Positions 29,005 to 37,142 of a DNA stretch of 64,000 bases are shown piece after piece. The notes below the pieces were generated by a model. The model had not been told where the DNA came from and did not search any database. It saw nothing but the letters and a program-made list of their open reading frames with translations. Every line of letters starts with the position of its first letter. The first letter of the stretch is position 1. The position numbers and the translations under genes are program-made. This DNA is from Shewanella sp. ANA-3 (GTDB lineage Bacteria > Pseudomonadota > Gammaproteobacteria > Enterobacterales > Shewanellaceae), in NCBI RefSeq assembly GCF_000203935.1, contig NC_008577.1, positions 2,356,001 to 2,420,000 of the forward strand, read 5' to 3'.

Positions 29005-29556
29005 TTATTTAGCGTAGTGATATGTTGAATCGACTTTCCAGGTTCTAAAGCGCAGCTCTGTGCCTTCTGGTAGATAAAATACCTTAGGCAAACGGCTGTC
29101 GTAACGCATTTTAAGTTCACCTGGAATGCGGACAAAGGCTTCTTTTTTCGCCATCTCTAAACAGGCCATCATAGTGCTTGGGCCTTCAGATACTTCTGAC
29201 ACTTGATAATAGCTATAACCCCAGCCCTTAACCGAGAGTTCTTTTAACTCGCCGTTCAGACCATGCTTATTACAGTCGACTAATTGGGTTTGGCCAATTT
29301 GGATTTCGACCATGTAGTCGTCTTCATTTTCGAGTTTAGGTAAGGTCAAAATATGTTGCACCATACCCGCCTCAGGCGCTGGAAACATTTTCGTGGCTTC
29401 TTGCTCGGCATAATTTTTATGGTTGAAACTCGCGACACTGATCATAGGTGCATTTAATCCCGTTGGATGTGGTGGGCTCACTGCTGCGGCATTAAAAGAC
29501 AGTAATGCAAAGGCAAGGGGAAGTGCCGCAGTGTTAAATAAGTGAGTCAATTTCAT
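29005..29556 (-). CDS. eco: Ecotin, periplasmic serine protease inhibitor
   Basis: Dimeric inhibitor of trypsin-fold proteases. A signal peptide ([15 protein letters not shown]) opens the protein. The family core is evident: [23 protein letters not shown] and STMMAC, where the reactive-site (P1) Met sits next to the disulfide Cys. [13 protein letters not shown] and RTWKVD match the end of ecotin. At 183 residues it is about 20 longer than E. coli ecotin, mainly in the mature N-terminus. GAGACTAT-type spacing precedes the ATG. Confidence 0.93.
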   Translation of the reverse strand: MKLTHLFNTAALPLAFALLSFNAAAVSPPHPTGLNAPMISVASFNHKNYAEQEATKMFPAPEAGMVQHILTLPKLENEDDYMVEIQIGQTQLVDCNKHGLNGELKELSVKGWGYSYYQVSEVSEGPSTMMACLEMAKKEAFVRIPGELKMRYDSRLPKVFYLPEGTELRFRTWKVDSTYHYAK

Positions 29557-29593
29557 AATAGTCTCCTAGTGATGTTGATAAGGCCTAGCACAG

Positions 29594-29606
29594 ATGGTTG
29601 TACCAT
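29594..29606. promoter_or_regulatory. ATGGT-N3-ACCAT palindrome, copy 3
   Basis: ATGGTTGTACCAT lies 38 bases before the ecotin start, where an operator would overlap the promoter. It has the same arms as two copies upstream of the RHH gene at 25875. Confidence 0.45.
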
Positions 29607-29893
29607 CATTTGCTGTATTCTTATCTTTGTAAACGTAGTAATAGCAAAAAAGGGTTAATCTTTTTGAAAATTTTTTCAAAAAAGATCGGATTTTCCTACA
29701 ACGTCATGAAAATAATAGCTTTTAAAACTTAAGCGATGCGTGAATTTCTGGCGTTATGATAGCTTCGTCGCGGTTAACCTGAGCTGAATAGCGCGGGAAT
29801 ATCCACCGAATGATTGATGGAGATATCTCTAAACGGCTTAATTTGTTGACTATAATCTGTTGAGAAACAATCAATATCGGGTTGAAATAGGGC
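29607..29893. other. Divergent spacer eco / membrane protein gene
   Basis: Contains an AT-rich near-palindrome ATCTTTTTGAAAA ... TTTTCAAAAAAGAT at 29658-29686. No gene seen. Confidence 0.45.
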
Positions 29894-30331
29894 ATGAATG
29901 AATTTGAGCCATGGGATCAAGAAACGTTAGATAAGATTAAACAGGAGCCGACCATTCTCAAGTTATTGGCCAAATTACCGCCACACGTTGCCGACAGTTA
30001 TACAAAAGAACAATTAATGGGGATACGTGTTGCCTTGGGAGATAGAACTTGGGGTAAACACTTTATTGATAACCGGGGTACGTTTGCGCTGCCTTTTATT
30101 AAATGGCGCTTTTATTATGTATTTCTTTTAGGCAAAAACAGACGCGCTTATACACGCCGAGAAAAACGCTTCTCCTTGGTTATGTTTAGCCTGTTCTTTA
30201 TTGCTTTTATCTTGCTGTGTACCTTGTTTGGCCTGTTGCTGTTATATCTGCTTAAATCGGCGCTCGGTATCGATTTATTACCCGAAATCTCACTCGGGAT
30301 CTGGGATTGGTTTAAAGACACCTTCTTATAA
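29894..30331 (+). CDS. Hypothetical protein with membrane segment
   Basis: 145 residues. The N-terminal 85 are soluble and charged (EPWDQETLDKIKQEPTILKL); a long hydrophobic stretch at about 96-124 (SLVMFSLFFIAFILLCTLFG) is one long or two short membrane helices; the C-terminus is short. RREKR before the hydrophobic part suggests the N-terminus stays in the cytoplasm. I do not recognise the family. It converges on the polysaccharide locus. Confidence 0.65.
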   Translation: MNEFEPWDQETLDKIKQEPTILKLLAKLPPHVADSYTKEQLMGIRVALGDRTWGKHFIDNRGTFALPFIKWRFYYVFLLGKNRRAYTRREKRFSLVMFSLFFIAFILLCTLFGLLLLYLLKSALGIDLLPEISLGIWDWFKDTFL

Positions 30332-30365
30332 ATGGCTTTATACCAGAGCCTTAATATCTGAACTT

Positions 30366-31763
30366 TCATATTTGAGGCTTGATATCAGTGCCAAAGGCCA
30401 ACTTATACGACTGAGTTTGCCCTTGGCGCAGATGCCGTTCTAAGCGCGCAAAACTATCATCATGCCTTTCATTCATAGATATACCAACCATAGATACACA
30501 AACCATAGATACACCATCAATAGACAAACCATCAGTCGCTAAACTGTCTGCTGATGAACCCATAGCATGCTGCGACCAATACAAACGCTGTAATTGTTTG
30601 TAAGCCTCGCAGGGCTGGGGTTTGGCGTTAAGGTGACTCATCTCTTGCAGCAGTGCCAATAAGTCATCGAATTGATAGGCGACCTGGCCAATACTGAGCG
30701 GATCTTGACCTATATCGTAGCAATCACGGCTTTGGTTGAGATACTGCTCATGGTCAAAACGGTAGAAGAGGACAGGGATCTCAAGTGGCAGTACATCGAT
30801 AAATAACGACGAATAATCGGTGATCAGCAGGTCGACACGATGCAAAATCCCATAAATATTGTCCCAATCGCTGATATCGAGTACATTGGGATAGGCACAA
30901 AACTGCGCTGCGTAGTGGCGTTCATTGGGATGCAGGCGTAACAGTAACAAGGTATCTGTATCGACTAAATGTTGGGACAGGCTTTGCCAGTCAAAGGCGG
31001 CTTGGTAGGGCGAATCGCTATGACCTCCCGTTAAATGTGGGGTCGAATGTGAAGCTACATTCTGACTATTTTGCCATAGGGCATCCCGCCAAGAAGGGGC
31101 GTAGAGAATCACTCGGCGATAGGCCGTCGCATCCGCCTTTAAGGGCAACGTTTGGCGTTGCTCTGGGTAACGCAGATAGTAATCGGTGCGCGGATTAGTG
31201 CTTGATAGCAGGGAATCTTCTTTTAACCGAAAGGCGCGTCGGAAACTCTCACCGACCAATGGGCTTGGGCTTAGCATCAAACTCGGACGGACATATTCCT
31301 GATGATAACGCAGCGCCTGCAGCCCAGCTTGCCAAAGGGACTGGGTTTGATACTTGGGGGCCAATGGCCCTGTGGTGATATCAAACTCGATTTTTTTAAG
31401 TGGCGAGCCATGCCAGAGATTGATACGAATCGCGCCTGCTGCAAGCCACTGATTAATATCGCCAATATAACTATTGTACACATAGTATTTGGCCGTGAGC
31501 GCATGGTAAATGCCCAGCAGGCTCCAGCGCGAATGGGCGGTATAGCCTTGTTGCCTGAGGGCATGGATAAGGGCTTTATCGCCGCTTATCCAAATGGTTT
31601 GCATAAAGTGCGTCTGCTGCCAATGCAAAAACAGGTATTTGCTATTGTCAGCAAAACGGTTCTTGTAGCAACCTAATACCGCCTTGTTAGCGTTTCTTGG
31701 TACTAACCAAGAGAGGGTGAAAATGCATTTCTTCAGTAAGGCTAATGCTAGATTTGTGCCCAT
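30366..31763 (-). CDS. CDP-glycerol glycerophosphotransferase (TagB/TagF-like)
   Basis: Would move glycerol phosphate from CDP-glycerol to a polysaccharide acceptor. Family motifs: INLWHGSPLKKIEFD (about residue 118), STNPRTDYYL, ILYAPSWRD, LRLHPNE and LLITDYSSLFIDVLPLEIPVLFY. ATG 31763 has GAGGG five bases upstream; an in-frame GTG at 31775 is less likely. Last gene of the operon running from 35692, next to a TagD-like gene that would supply CDP-glycerol. Near the C-terminus is a run of five-residue repeats of the form x-G-V-S-M, encoded by a 15-bp tandem repeat. Confidence 0.87.
   Translation of the reverse strand: MGTNLALALLKKCIFTLSWLVPRNANKAVLGCYKNRFADNSKYLFLHWQQTHFMQTIWISGDKALIHALRQQGYTAHSRWSLLGIYHALTAKYYVYNSYIGDINQWLAAGAIRINLWHGSPLKKIEFDITTGPLAPKYQTQSLWQAGLQALRYHQEYVRPSLMLSPSPLVGESFRRAFRLKEDSLLSSTNPRTDYYLRYPEQRQTLPLKADATAYRRVILYAPSWRDALWQNSQNVASHSTPHLTGGHSDSPYQAAFDWQSLSQHLVDTDTLLLLRLHPNERHYAAQFCAYPNVLDISDWDNIYGILHRVDLLITDYSSLFIDVLPLEIPVLFYRFDHEQYLNQSRDCYDIGQDPLSIGQVAYQFDDLLALLQEMSHLNAKPQPCEAYKQLQRLYWSQHAMGSSADSLATDGLSIDGVSMVCVSMVGISMNERHDDSFARLERHLRQGQTQSYKLAFGTDIKPQI
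30474..30533. repeat. 15-bp tandem repeat, four copies, in coding sequence
   Basis: Units begin at 30474, 30489, 30504 and 30519 (catagatataccaac, catagatacacaaac, catagatacaccatc, aatagacaaaccatc). Imperfect, in frame, and encodes the pentapeptides near the end of the TagB/F-like protein. Confidence 0.85.
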
Positions 31764-31813
31764 GATATCCCTCACTTACCCTTTGATTTCGATGATTTCC
31801 TTCAATCTCGGCC

Positions 31814-32242
31814 TTACTTAATCAATTGGGGAATCGCTAGCGCCACCTTAGTGTGTGGCATAGCCAGATTGGTTTTGATTTCCGTGGTTGAAATCGCTTC
31901 GGTTCGGCCTAAGTAAATCACCTGACAAAGGGTGCCGAGGTAATCAAATTTGCCTTGCCAGTCGTCGCCCATGCCGAAGATGTCGATATCTAACGCCACA
32001 ATATCCTGAGGTTTTTGCTGCCAGTGTGTCTCGGGGATCACTAAATCGACGTACTTACAGGCGGCCACCATTTCGGCGCGCTGTTGATAGTTGAAAAAGG
32101 CTGCTTTGCCCTTAAGCGCATTAAACTCATCGGTCGATACGCCGACGATCAGCTTATCGCCCATGGCTTTTAAGCGCTGAAACAATCTCACATGACCATA
32201 GTGGAATAAGTCGTAGGTGCCATAAGTGATGATGGTTTTCAT
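31814..32242 (-). CDS. Glycerol-3-phosphate cytidylyltransferase (TagD-like)
   Basis: Makes CDP-glycerol from CTP and glycerol-3-phosphate. The nucleotidyltransferase HxGH motif is in YGTYDLFHYGHVRL (about residues 6-19), and the second motif is RTEAISTTEIK near residue 115. 142 residues, the size of TagD. The ATG at 32242 overlaps the upstream TGA stop (ATGA), so translation is coupled; an upstream in-frame start at 32257 is unlikely. The TagB/F-like gene downstream would use the product. Confidence 0.9.
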   Translation of the reverse strand: MKTIITYGTYDLFHYGHVRLFQRLKAMGDKLIVGVSTDEFNALKGKAAFFNYQQRAEMVAACKYVDLVIPETHWQQKPQDIVALDIDIFGMGDDWQGKFDYLGTLCQVIYLGRTEAISTTEIKTNLAMPHTKVALAIPQLIK

Positions 32243-33732
32243 TGTCCGTTCCCCCATTCATTGGCGATATCTGGCTGGCTTGCACTAAGTTGATTTGTGC
32301 TGGGCTGTTTGGGCGTGGCAGAGCGTGTTGAAGCCACTGATTTTGAAACTAATTGAAAGCACAGTTTGATCACTTGATAACATTGCGATGCCTTAGGCTT
32401 GCTAAGAAACTCCTGCTCAATCAGCCCTTGTTCTTCCTCTGGCAGTTCGGCGCCAAGCAGTTGCAGCGGACCGTAAACGCCATATAGTGGCGTAGCTTCG
32501 CTAAGCTCGGATGCTGAATGCATCTCAGGGGATTGACTGCCTAGCAGGAATAATCGCCCCAAACATACTTGATAAAGCTGTGGTAGCAGCGATAATCCCA
32601 TGCCTGATGGCGGCAAATTAACGCGCAACAGCTTAATGGGCTGATACGCAATACTCACTGCTGGTCTAGACTGGCCTAGAGTTGATGAATGGCATAAGCT
32701 CCACAGCCAGAGTAATGGCCAGAAGGGTAAAGTTAAGCCAAGCAATATCAAAGCCATAAGCCGACTCGAGCAAGGTACATGGGCGTGTAAATTCTGCTCG
32801 GTTGAGGCGATAAGCCTAGGGTCATCAACTTCGATGGCAGTGTTAAATCCGACATTGATCAGCAGATTTTTACTGATAATACAGTTATCGACATTCAGTC
32901 CTTCACCGACAAAGCTGTTCGTCAGGATCACGCTGTTACTCAAACGGCAGTTTTTCTCGATAACACATTGATCGCCAATGATCAGTTGATCGTGCATATC
33001 CACATCGGGGGCTATCCAGGTTTGCTCTCCAATCGCGCCCCAGGCGGCATGTTGGTCCAATTTGCCCGTTTGCGCCTTAGCCCCTAGGTGAAAAAACTTG
33101 GCATGTCGGCCACTGGGAGTGGGGCGACCAGAAGGAGATAGTCCAGTAAAGCTGCCATCGCCTATGGCTAAATTGGCATTAAGATAGGATTCGAAGGAGT
33201 CCAACATGGCGCACTGCCCAGGTAGCGGTTCCATCATGGCATTAGTGACCGTTGGATCTCGTTCTAAGGGCCAATCGAGGAGATACAGATGGTTACAGGC
33301 GCTAGGCAATAGCAGCATACCAGGATTGCAGTCGGCCATTATGGGTAACACTAAGTGTAAAGGTCGCTTTAGGCTGTAATCGATAAAGCGTTTAATGCAG
33401 GGGGAGCGCAGCATATCGCCCCTTACAACGAGATAATCTTGTTCGAAATCGAGTTTTAGTCGTGACATCACGCAGTTGACAGACTCTTGTTCTCTGCTGA
33501 GGAAGTAATCAATCTTTAATCCCCAACGGCTACCATCGCCAAGATGCGCTTCGAGTTCTTTGGCATGGCTTGAGATAATCAGTTTTACCTCAACAATCCC
33601 GGCATTGGCGACATCTTCTAGGGTGTATTCAATCAGGGCACGGTTTCCCATGGGGAGTAATGCTGGGCAGTATTGTTTATCCAGCGGTGTCAGTTCGTGT
33701 CCATGGCGATTGGCGAAAATAATGGCTTGCAT
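32239..33732 (-). CDS. Degenerate nucleotidyltransferase with left-handed helix and extra C-terminal domain
   Basis: Domain order: N-terminal sugar-nucleotidyltransferase-like fold (about 1-225), hexapeptide left-handed beta-helix (about 240-305), hydrophobic segment (about 338-360, LMALILLGLTLPFWPLLWLW), then a C-terminal region with LLPQLYQVCLGRLFLLG that resembles the bacterial sugar-transferase end motif. The usual GGxGTR-x-L loop reads ANRHGHEL and the PKP-LLP motif reads CPALLP, so catalysis is doubtful. ATG 33732 has AAGGGGG six bases upstream. Second gene of the operon from 35692. A regulatory or scaffold role is possible. Confidence 0.7.
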   Translation of the reverse strand: MQAIIFANRHGHELTPLDKQYCPALLPMGNRALIEYTLEDVANAGIVEVKLIISSHAKELEAHLGDGSRWGLKIDYFLSREQESVNCVMSRLKLDFEQDYLVVRGDMLRSPCIKRFIDYSLKRPLHLVLPIMADCNPGMLLLPSACNHLYLLDWPLERDPTVTNAMMEPLPGQCAMLDSFESYLNANLAIGDGSFTGLSPSGRPTPSGRHAKFFHLGAKAQTGKLDQHAAWGAIGEQTWIAPDVDMHDQLIIGDQCVIEKNCRLSNSVILTNSFVGEGLNVDNCIISKNLLINVGFNTAIEVDDPRLIASTEQNLHAHVPCSSRLMALILLGLTLPFWPLLWLWSLCHSSTLGQSRPAVSIAYQPIKLLRVNLPPSGMGLSLLPQLYQVCLGRLFLLGSQSPEMHSASELSEATPLYGVYGPLQLLGAELPEEEQGLIEQEFLSKPKASQCYQVIKLCFQLVSKSVASTRSATPKQPSTNQLSASQPDIANEWGNGQ

Positions 33733-33742
33733 AGTAACCCCC

Positions 33743-35692
33743 TTAGTAGGCACCACGGCTGAAAATCACGGCGGGTATGGTCTTGATAAGCAAGGACAGA
33801 TCCGCCATTAAGGATTGTTGGTAGATATAATCCACATCCAACTCAACCTGACGGTCGAAGGGAATGTCGGAGCGACCCGATACTTGCCAGATGCAGGTTA
33901 TGCCGGGTTTAACTTCTAAGCGGCGGCGATCGCTTGGACTGTATTGCGCGACTTCTCGTGGTAGCGCGGGGCGCGGGCCAACCAGTGACATCTCGCCCTT
34001 GAGTACATTCCATAGCTGTGGCAGCTCATCGATGGAGGTTTTACGGATAAATTGACCGACACGGGTGATCCTGGGGTCCTGTTTCATCTTAAATAGGACG
34101 CCGCCTTGCATTTCGTTCGCCTGTTGTAAGCTGGCCAGTCGCGTTTCGGCGTCCTGATACATGGAGCGGAATTTCCACATGGTAAAAGGTTGATTCCACT
34201 TGCCGACGCGCTGCTGGCAAAACAGCACGGCGCCTGGGGATTCCAATCGAATAAGCAGTGCAACGATCAACAGTAGAGGCGATAGTAACAGTATGGCGAT
34301 GGCCGCGACTAAGATATCGAGGCAACGTTTAACGATGCGGTTCAATAGCAGATGCAAGCGGATGCGTTTGCAGCGTTTCAGTGAGCCTGAGTCACTTAAG
34401 TTAGGAAACTGGGGCGTAGCGGGTGTTTGTTGTACGTCAGCTTGAGTCTTTGCATTAAGGCTGGCGTTAGCACGCAGTTCTTTGAATACCCGATATAAAA
34501 ACAGGGGATTACCGATAATGTAGCGGCGCCACATTCTCTTGGGCTCTTGCATTAAGCGCCAGATCCACTCCATGCCAATTTGCCTTAACCAAAGTGGCGC
34601 GCGGCTAATACGATTGGAGTAAAAGTCGAACAGTCCGCCCACACCAATACCGACCGCAGGAGTAAGTTTTGCTTGATATTGATTCAACCATAGCTCTTGT
34701 TTAGGGGCGCCCATGGCCACCAACAGCACGGCAGCGCCAGATTGATTAATCTTTTTAATCACTTGCTTGGTATCTGCCTCATGGAAATAACCATGGTGGG
34801 TGCCTGCAATTTTTAATTGTGGGAAACGACACTGAAGCTGTTCGGCGGCTTGGTGGGCGACTTCTGGCGCGCCGCCCAGCAGATAGAGAGACAGATTGGC
34901 TGCAATCAGGCGCTCACATAAGAGTGGCAACATATCTGTGCCATTTAAATTGCCCCTGAGATCCACGCCTTGCCAGCGGCAAGCCATACGTACCCCTATG
35001 CCATCGGCAAAAACGGCTTCACATTGATTCAAAATCTGATGGTACTGGGGATCGCAATAGGCTTTGTTTAAACAGTCGGCATTCACAAAGGAAAATGGGG
35101 TTAAGTGGTGTTTTGGGTGCTGTGCTTGTTGTACTAGCATGTCGAGCATGCCTGTCATGCTGAGGTTACGCATGGTCACGCCAAAAATCGTGACTTGGTT
35201 AGTGTGGGAGCGTGAAGCAGAGGTCAAAAGGCTATTCAAAATAGCGCTTAGCAGCGCAAAGAAGTAACGGCTTAAGCTCGAATAGGCGATGTTTAAGCTT
35301 TTCTCACTGGATTCAAAGTCAATCCCCATTCGGCGCTGCATAGCACTGATGGAAAATATACCCACTCGATCAATACGATTAACTTGAGGTAAATCGACTA
35401 AAGGCGTGAAGGCAAATTGGGCTTCAACACCTAATAGGCCGATATCTCCTTTGAGTAAATTAAACAGTTGGGGGAGACGATATCCTGCGCCTTGGTAGGC
35501 AAATTGCCACAGACCAATTTGATTACGGCCACCATGCACATACACACGTTCGAATACACTTTGTCCCTGTGACTTGCGGTAAAGGTAAACCACAAGAATA
35601 AAAGGTGAGCAGAGCAATAAGGCCAGCATCGCAATGGCGCTATCGAATAATCGAATAGACCAGCGTACTTGAGTCGAGTTCTGAGTATTCAT
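33743..35692 (-). CDS. Fusion: degenerate sugar transferase + WecG/TagA glycosyltransferase + polyprenyl glycosylphosphotransferase
   Basis: About 649 residues in three parts. (1) Residues 12-160: membrane helix and RLPQLFNLLKGDIGLLG, like the end of a bacterial sugar transferase but without its catalytic core. (2) About 165-405: WecG/TagA/CpsF fold, with FVNADCLN, FADGIGV, GAPKQELW and GGLFDFYSNRISRAP. (3) About 450-649: WcaJ-type initiating transferase, with a membrane helix, WKFRSMYQDAE, ELPQLWNVLKGEMSLVGPRP and KPGITCIWQVSGR. It could both start the lipid-linked unit and add a second residue. ATG 35692 follows GGAGG by five bases. First gene of its operon, behind a sigma54 promoter candidate. 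Confidence 0.85.
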   Translation of the reverse strand: MNTQNSTQVRWSIRLFDSAIAMLALLLCSPFILVVYLYRKSQGQSVFERVYVHGGRNQIGLWQFAYQGAGYRLPQLFNLLKGDIGLLGVEAQFAFTPLVDLPQVNRIDRVGIFSISAMQRRMGIDFESSEKSLNIAYSSLSRYFFALLSAILNSLLTSASRSHTNQVTIFGVTMRNLSMTGMLDMLVQQAQHPKHHLTPFSFVNADCLNKAYCDPQYHQILNQCEAVFADGIGVRMACRWQGVDLRGNLNGTDMLPLLCERLIAANLSLYLLGGAPEVAHQAAEQLQCRFPQLKIAGTHHGYFHEADTKQVIKKINQSGAAVLLVAMGAPKQELWLNQYQAKLTPAVGIGVGGLFDFYSNRISRAPLWLRQIGMEWIWRLMQEPKRMWRRYIIGNPLFLYRVFKELRANASLNAKTQADVQQTPATPQFPNLSDSGSLKRCKRIRLHLLLNRIVKRCLDILVAAIAILLLSPLLLIVALLIRLESPGAVLFCQQRVGKWNQPFTMWKFRSMYQDAETRLASLQQANEMQGGVLFKMKQDPRITRVGQFIRKTSIDELPQLWNVLKGEMSLVGPRPALPREVAQYSPSDRRRLEVKPGITCIWQVSGRSDIPFDRQVELDVDYIYQQSLMADLSLLIKTIPAVIFSRGAY

Positions 35693-35771
35693 CATGACCT
35701 CCATGCAATTTGCTTGATGCTAAGCGGGACGCTCGATAACCGCTTATAGCTGCGCTTGGCAAGAGTCACAA

Positions 35772-35787
35772 AGCATAATGCAGGCCA
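35772..35787 (-). promoter_or_regulatory. Candidate sigma54 promoter of the 35692 operon
   Basis: Minus strand TGGCCTGCATTATGCT: GG and GC separated by ten bases, as in TGGCAC-N5-TTGCW. Lies about 80 bases before the start and 75 bp downstream of a TTGCA-N3-TGCAA site. Nearly the same core (TGGCCTG...ATGC) is used at 43149-43164. Confidence 0.7.
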
Positions 35788-35861
35788 GATTGATAAATCA
35801 TTTAAAAACAATCACTAAGAGGTTAATGCTTTATGGACTAAGTGGTTTTTTGCAGTTTGCT

Positions 35862-35874
35862 TTGCAAGCTGCAA
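35862..35874. promoter_or_regulatory. TTGCA-N3-TGCAA enhancer-like site 1
   Basis: TTGCAAGCTGCAA, with a degenerate neighbour TTGCAGTTTGC at 35850. Upstream of the 35692 operon. Confidence 0.7.
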
Positions 35875-36086
35875 ATCCTTTTGAGATGGAAGTATCAGCT
35901 AGGGGGAATTATCTCAGGCGCTGTTATTGTCCTCATCATCACTAACGCTCACAAATAATGTGAAACACAGTGGTGAAACGAGCGCAATGCATTAGAGACT
36001 AACCTACGACAAAAGCAAGGCGGCTCACTGAGCCGCCTTGAATCTGTACGATGAATATGCAACGTTTGCTGTCGCGTCGATTTGAC
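35875..36086. other. Spacer between the 35692 and 38467 operons
   Basis: No gene seen. With 35693-35874 it forms a 394-base gap that holds the promoter and enhancer annotated here and the terminator of the operon upstream. Confidence 0.5.
36010..36040 (-). terminator. Terminator of the wzx-GT2 operon
   Basis: CAAGGCGGCTCA / TGAGCCGCCTTG, nearly contiguous arms; on the minus strand followed by CTTTTG. 47 bases after the stop. Confidence 0.75.
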
Positions 36087-37142
36087 TTATTTTAATTGGG
36101 TGGTGAGTAAGCTTGCCGTCACACCATCACGTTTGATTTGCAAACGTTGGCGATAACCTAGGTACTTTTGCCCAAGGGTTTCGCACATTTGGTATAAACC
36201 TCGGGGCATTAACCATTGCAAATAGGCCGCAATCAGCGTGGTAAGGGTGCGATTGGTTTCCTTGAATAAGATCTGTGGTGAAGTCAGCAGCGCTTGATTG
36301 ACTAAGTTTTTCGCCATACGACCATCGCCTAGGCGAATGGCTTGCCTGGCTAAGTAGCGAAGCTGATAGGCTCTGGCAGCATTTTCATGCTTTAACAGGA
36401 TCTTAGGGGCATAACGGCGTGCCTTAGTGACCATTTGCTCCCAAGATGCCAACTGTTTCACTAAATTCGCCGATAAGCCGCCGTGGTTTAAGCGGTAGTA
36501 AGTTAATGGCTCGGGGATCCCCTCCATTTGCCACTCGGTTGTCGCCACGATGCGAAACCAACACTCGATATCTTCCGATTGGCGAAATTGTTCATCGAAG
36601 TAACAAGTGTAATGCTCGCTGTGGTTCAGTGCTTGGAAGCGAATGTCATTTAAGGTCTCGCGGCGGATCACCGGCGCTGAACCATTGCCCACCGGATTGC
36701 GGCAAAGCAAATGGCCAGCATCTATGTCTGTGAGCTGCGGCATCTGGTAAAAGTTGATCGGGTTACCCCGGTAATCGATAAAGCTTGAACGCGAGAAGCT
36801 GATCCCCACCTTGGGCGATTTTTGTAGATGATCCACATGCAGCTTTAACTTATCCGGATGCCAGAGGTCGTCCGAATCGATAAAGGCCACATAGCGACCA
36901 ATCGCATGGCGTATGCCGGTATTACGTGCGGCGGCTAAGCCCTTATTCACGGCATGCTGCACGATACGAATGCGGCTGTCGCAAAATTGTTTACAGCGAG
37001 CGAGGCTATTATCGGTGGCACAGTCATTGACTATGATGAGCTCAAAATCCGTAAAACTTTGAGCTAATACTGAGGAAATCGCTTTTGAGACAAAAGCTTC
37101 CACATTATAGACCGGCATCACCACAGAGACGGTAGGGATCAT
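36087..37142 (-). CDS. Family 2 glycosyltransferase
   Basis: GT-A fold transferase that adds a sugar to the lipid-linked repeat unit. MIPTVSVVMPVYNVEAFVSKA opens the nucleotide-binding domain; IVNDCATDNS and AFIDSDDLWHPDKL (DxD-type metal site, about residue 92) are typical. The C-terminal 120 residues are helical and basic. ATG 37142 lies six bases after AGGAGG and overlaps the wzx stop (ATGA); a longer frame to 37280 is inside wzx and is not used. Sugar specificity unknown. Confidence 0.9.
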   Translation of the reverse strand: MIPTVSVVMPVYNVEAFVSKAISSVLAQSFTDFELIIVNDCATDNSLARCKQFCDSRIRIVQHAVNKGLAAARNTGIRHAIGRYVAFIDSDDLWHPDKLKLHVDHLQKSPKVGISFSRSSFIDYRGNPINFYQMPQLTDIDAGHLLCRNPVGNGSAPVIRRETLNDIRFQALNHSEHYTCYFDEQFRQSEDIECWFRIVATTEWQMEGIPEPLTYYRLNHGGLSANLVKQLASWEQMVTKARRYAPKILLKHENAARAYQLRYLARQAIRLGDGRMAKNLVNQALLTSPQILFKETNRTLTTLIAAYLQWLMPRGLYQMCETLGQKYLGYRQRLQIKRDGVTASLLTTQLK

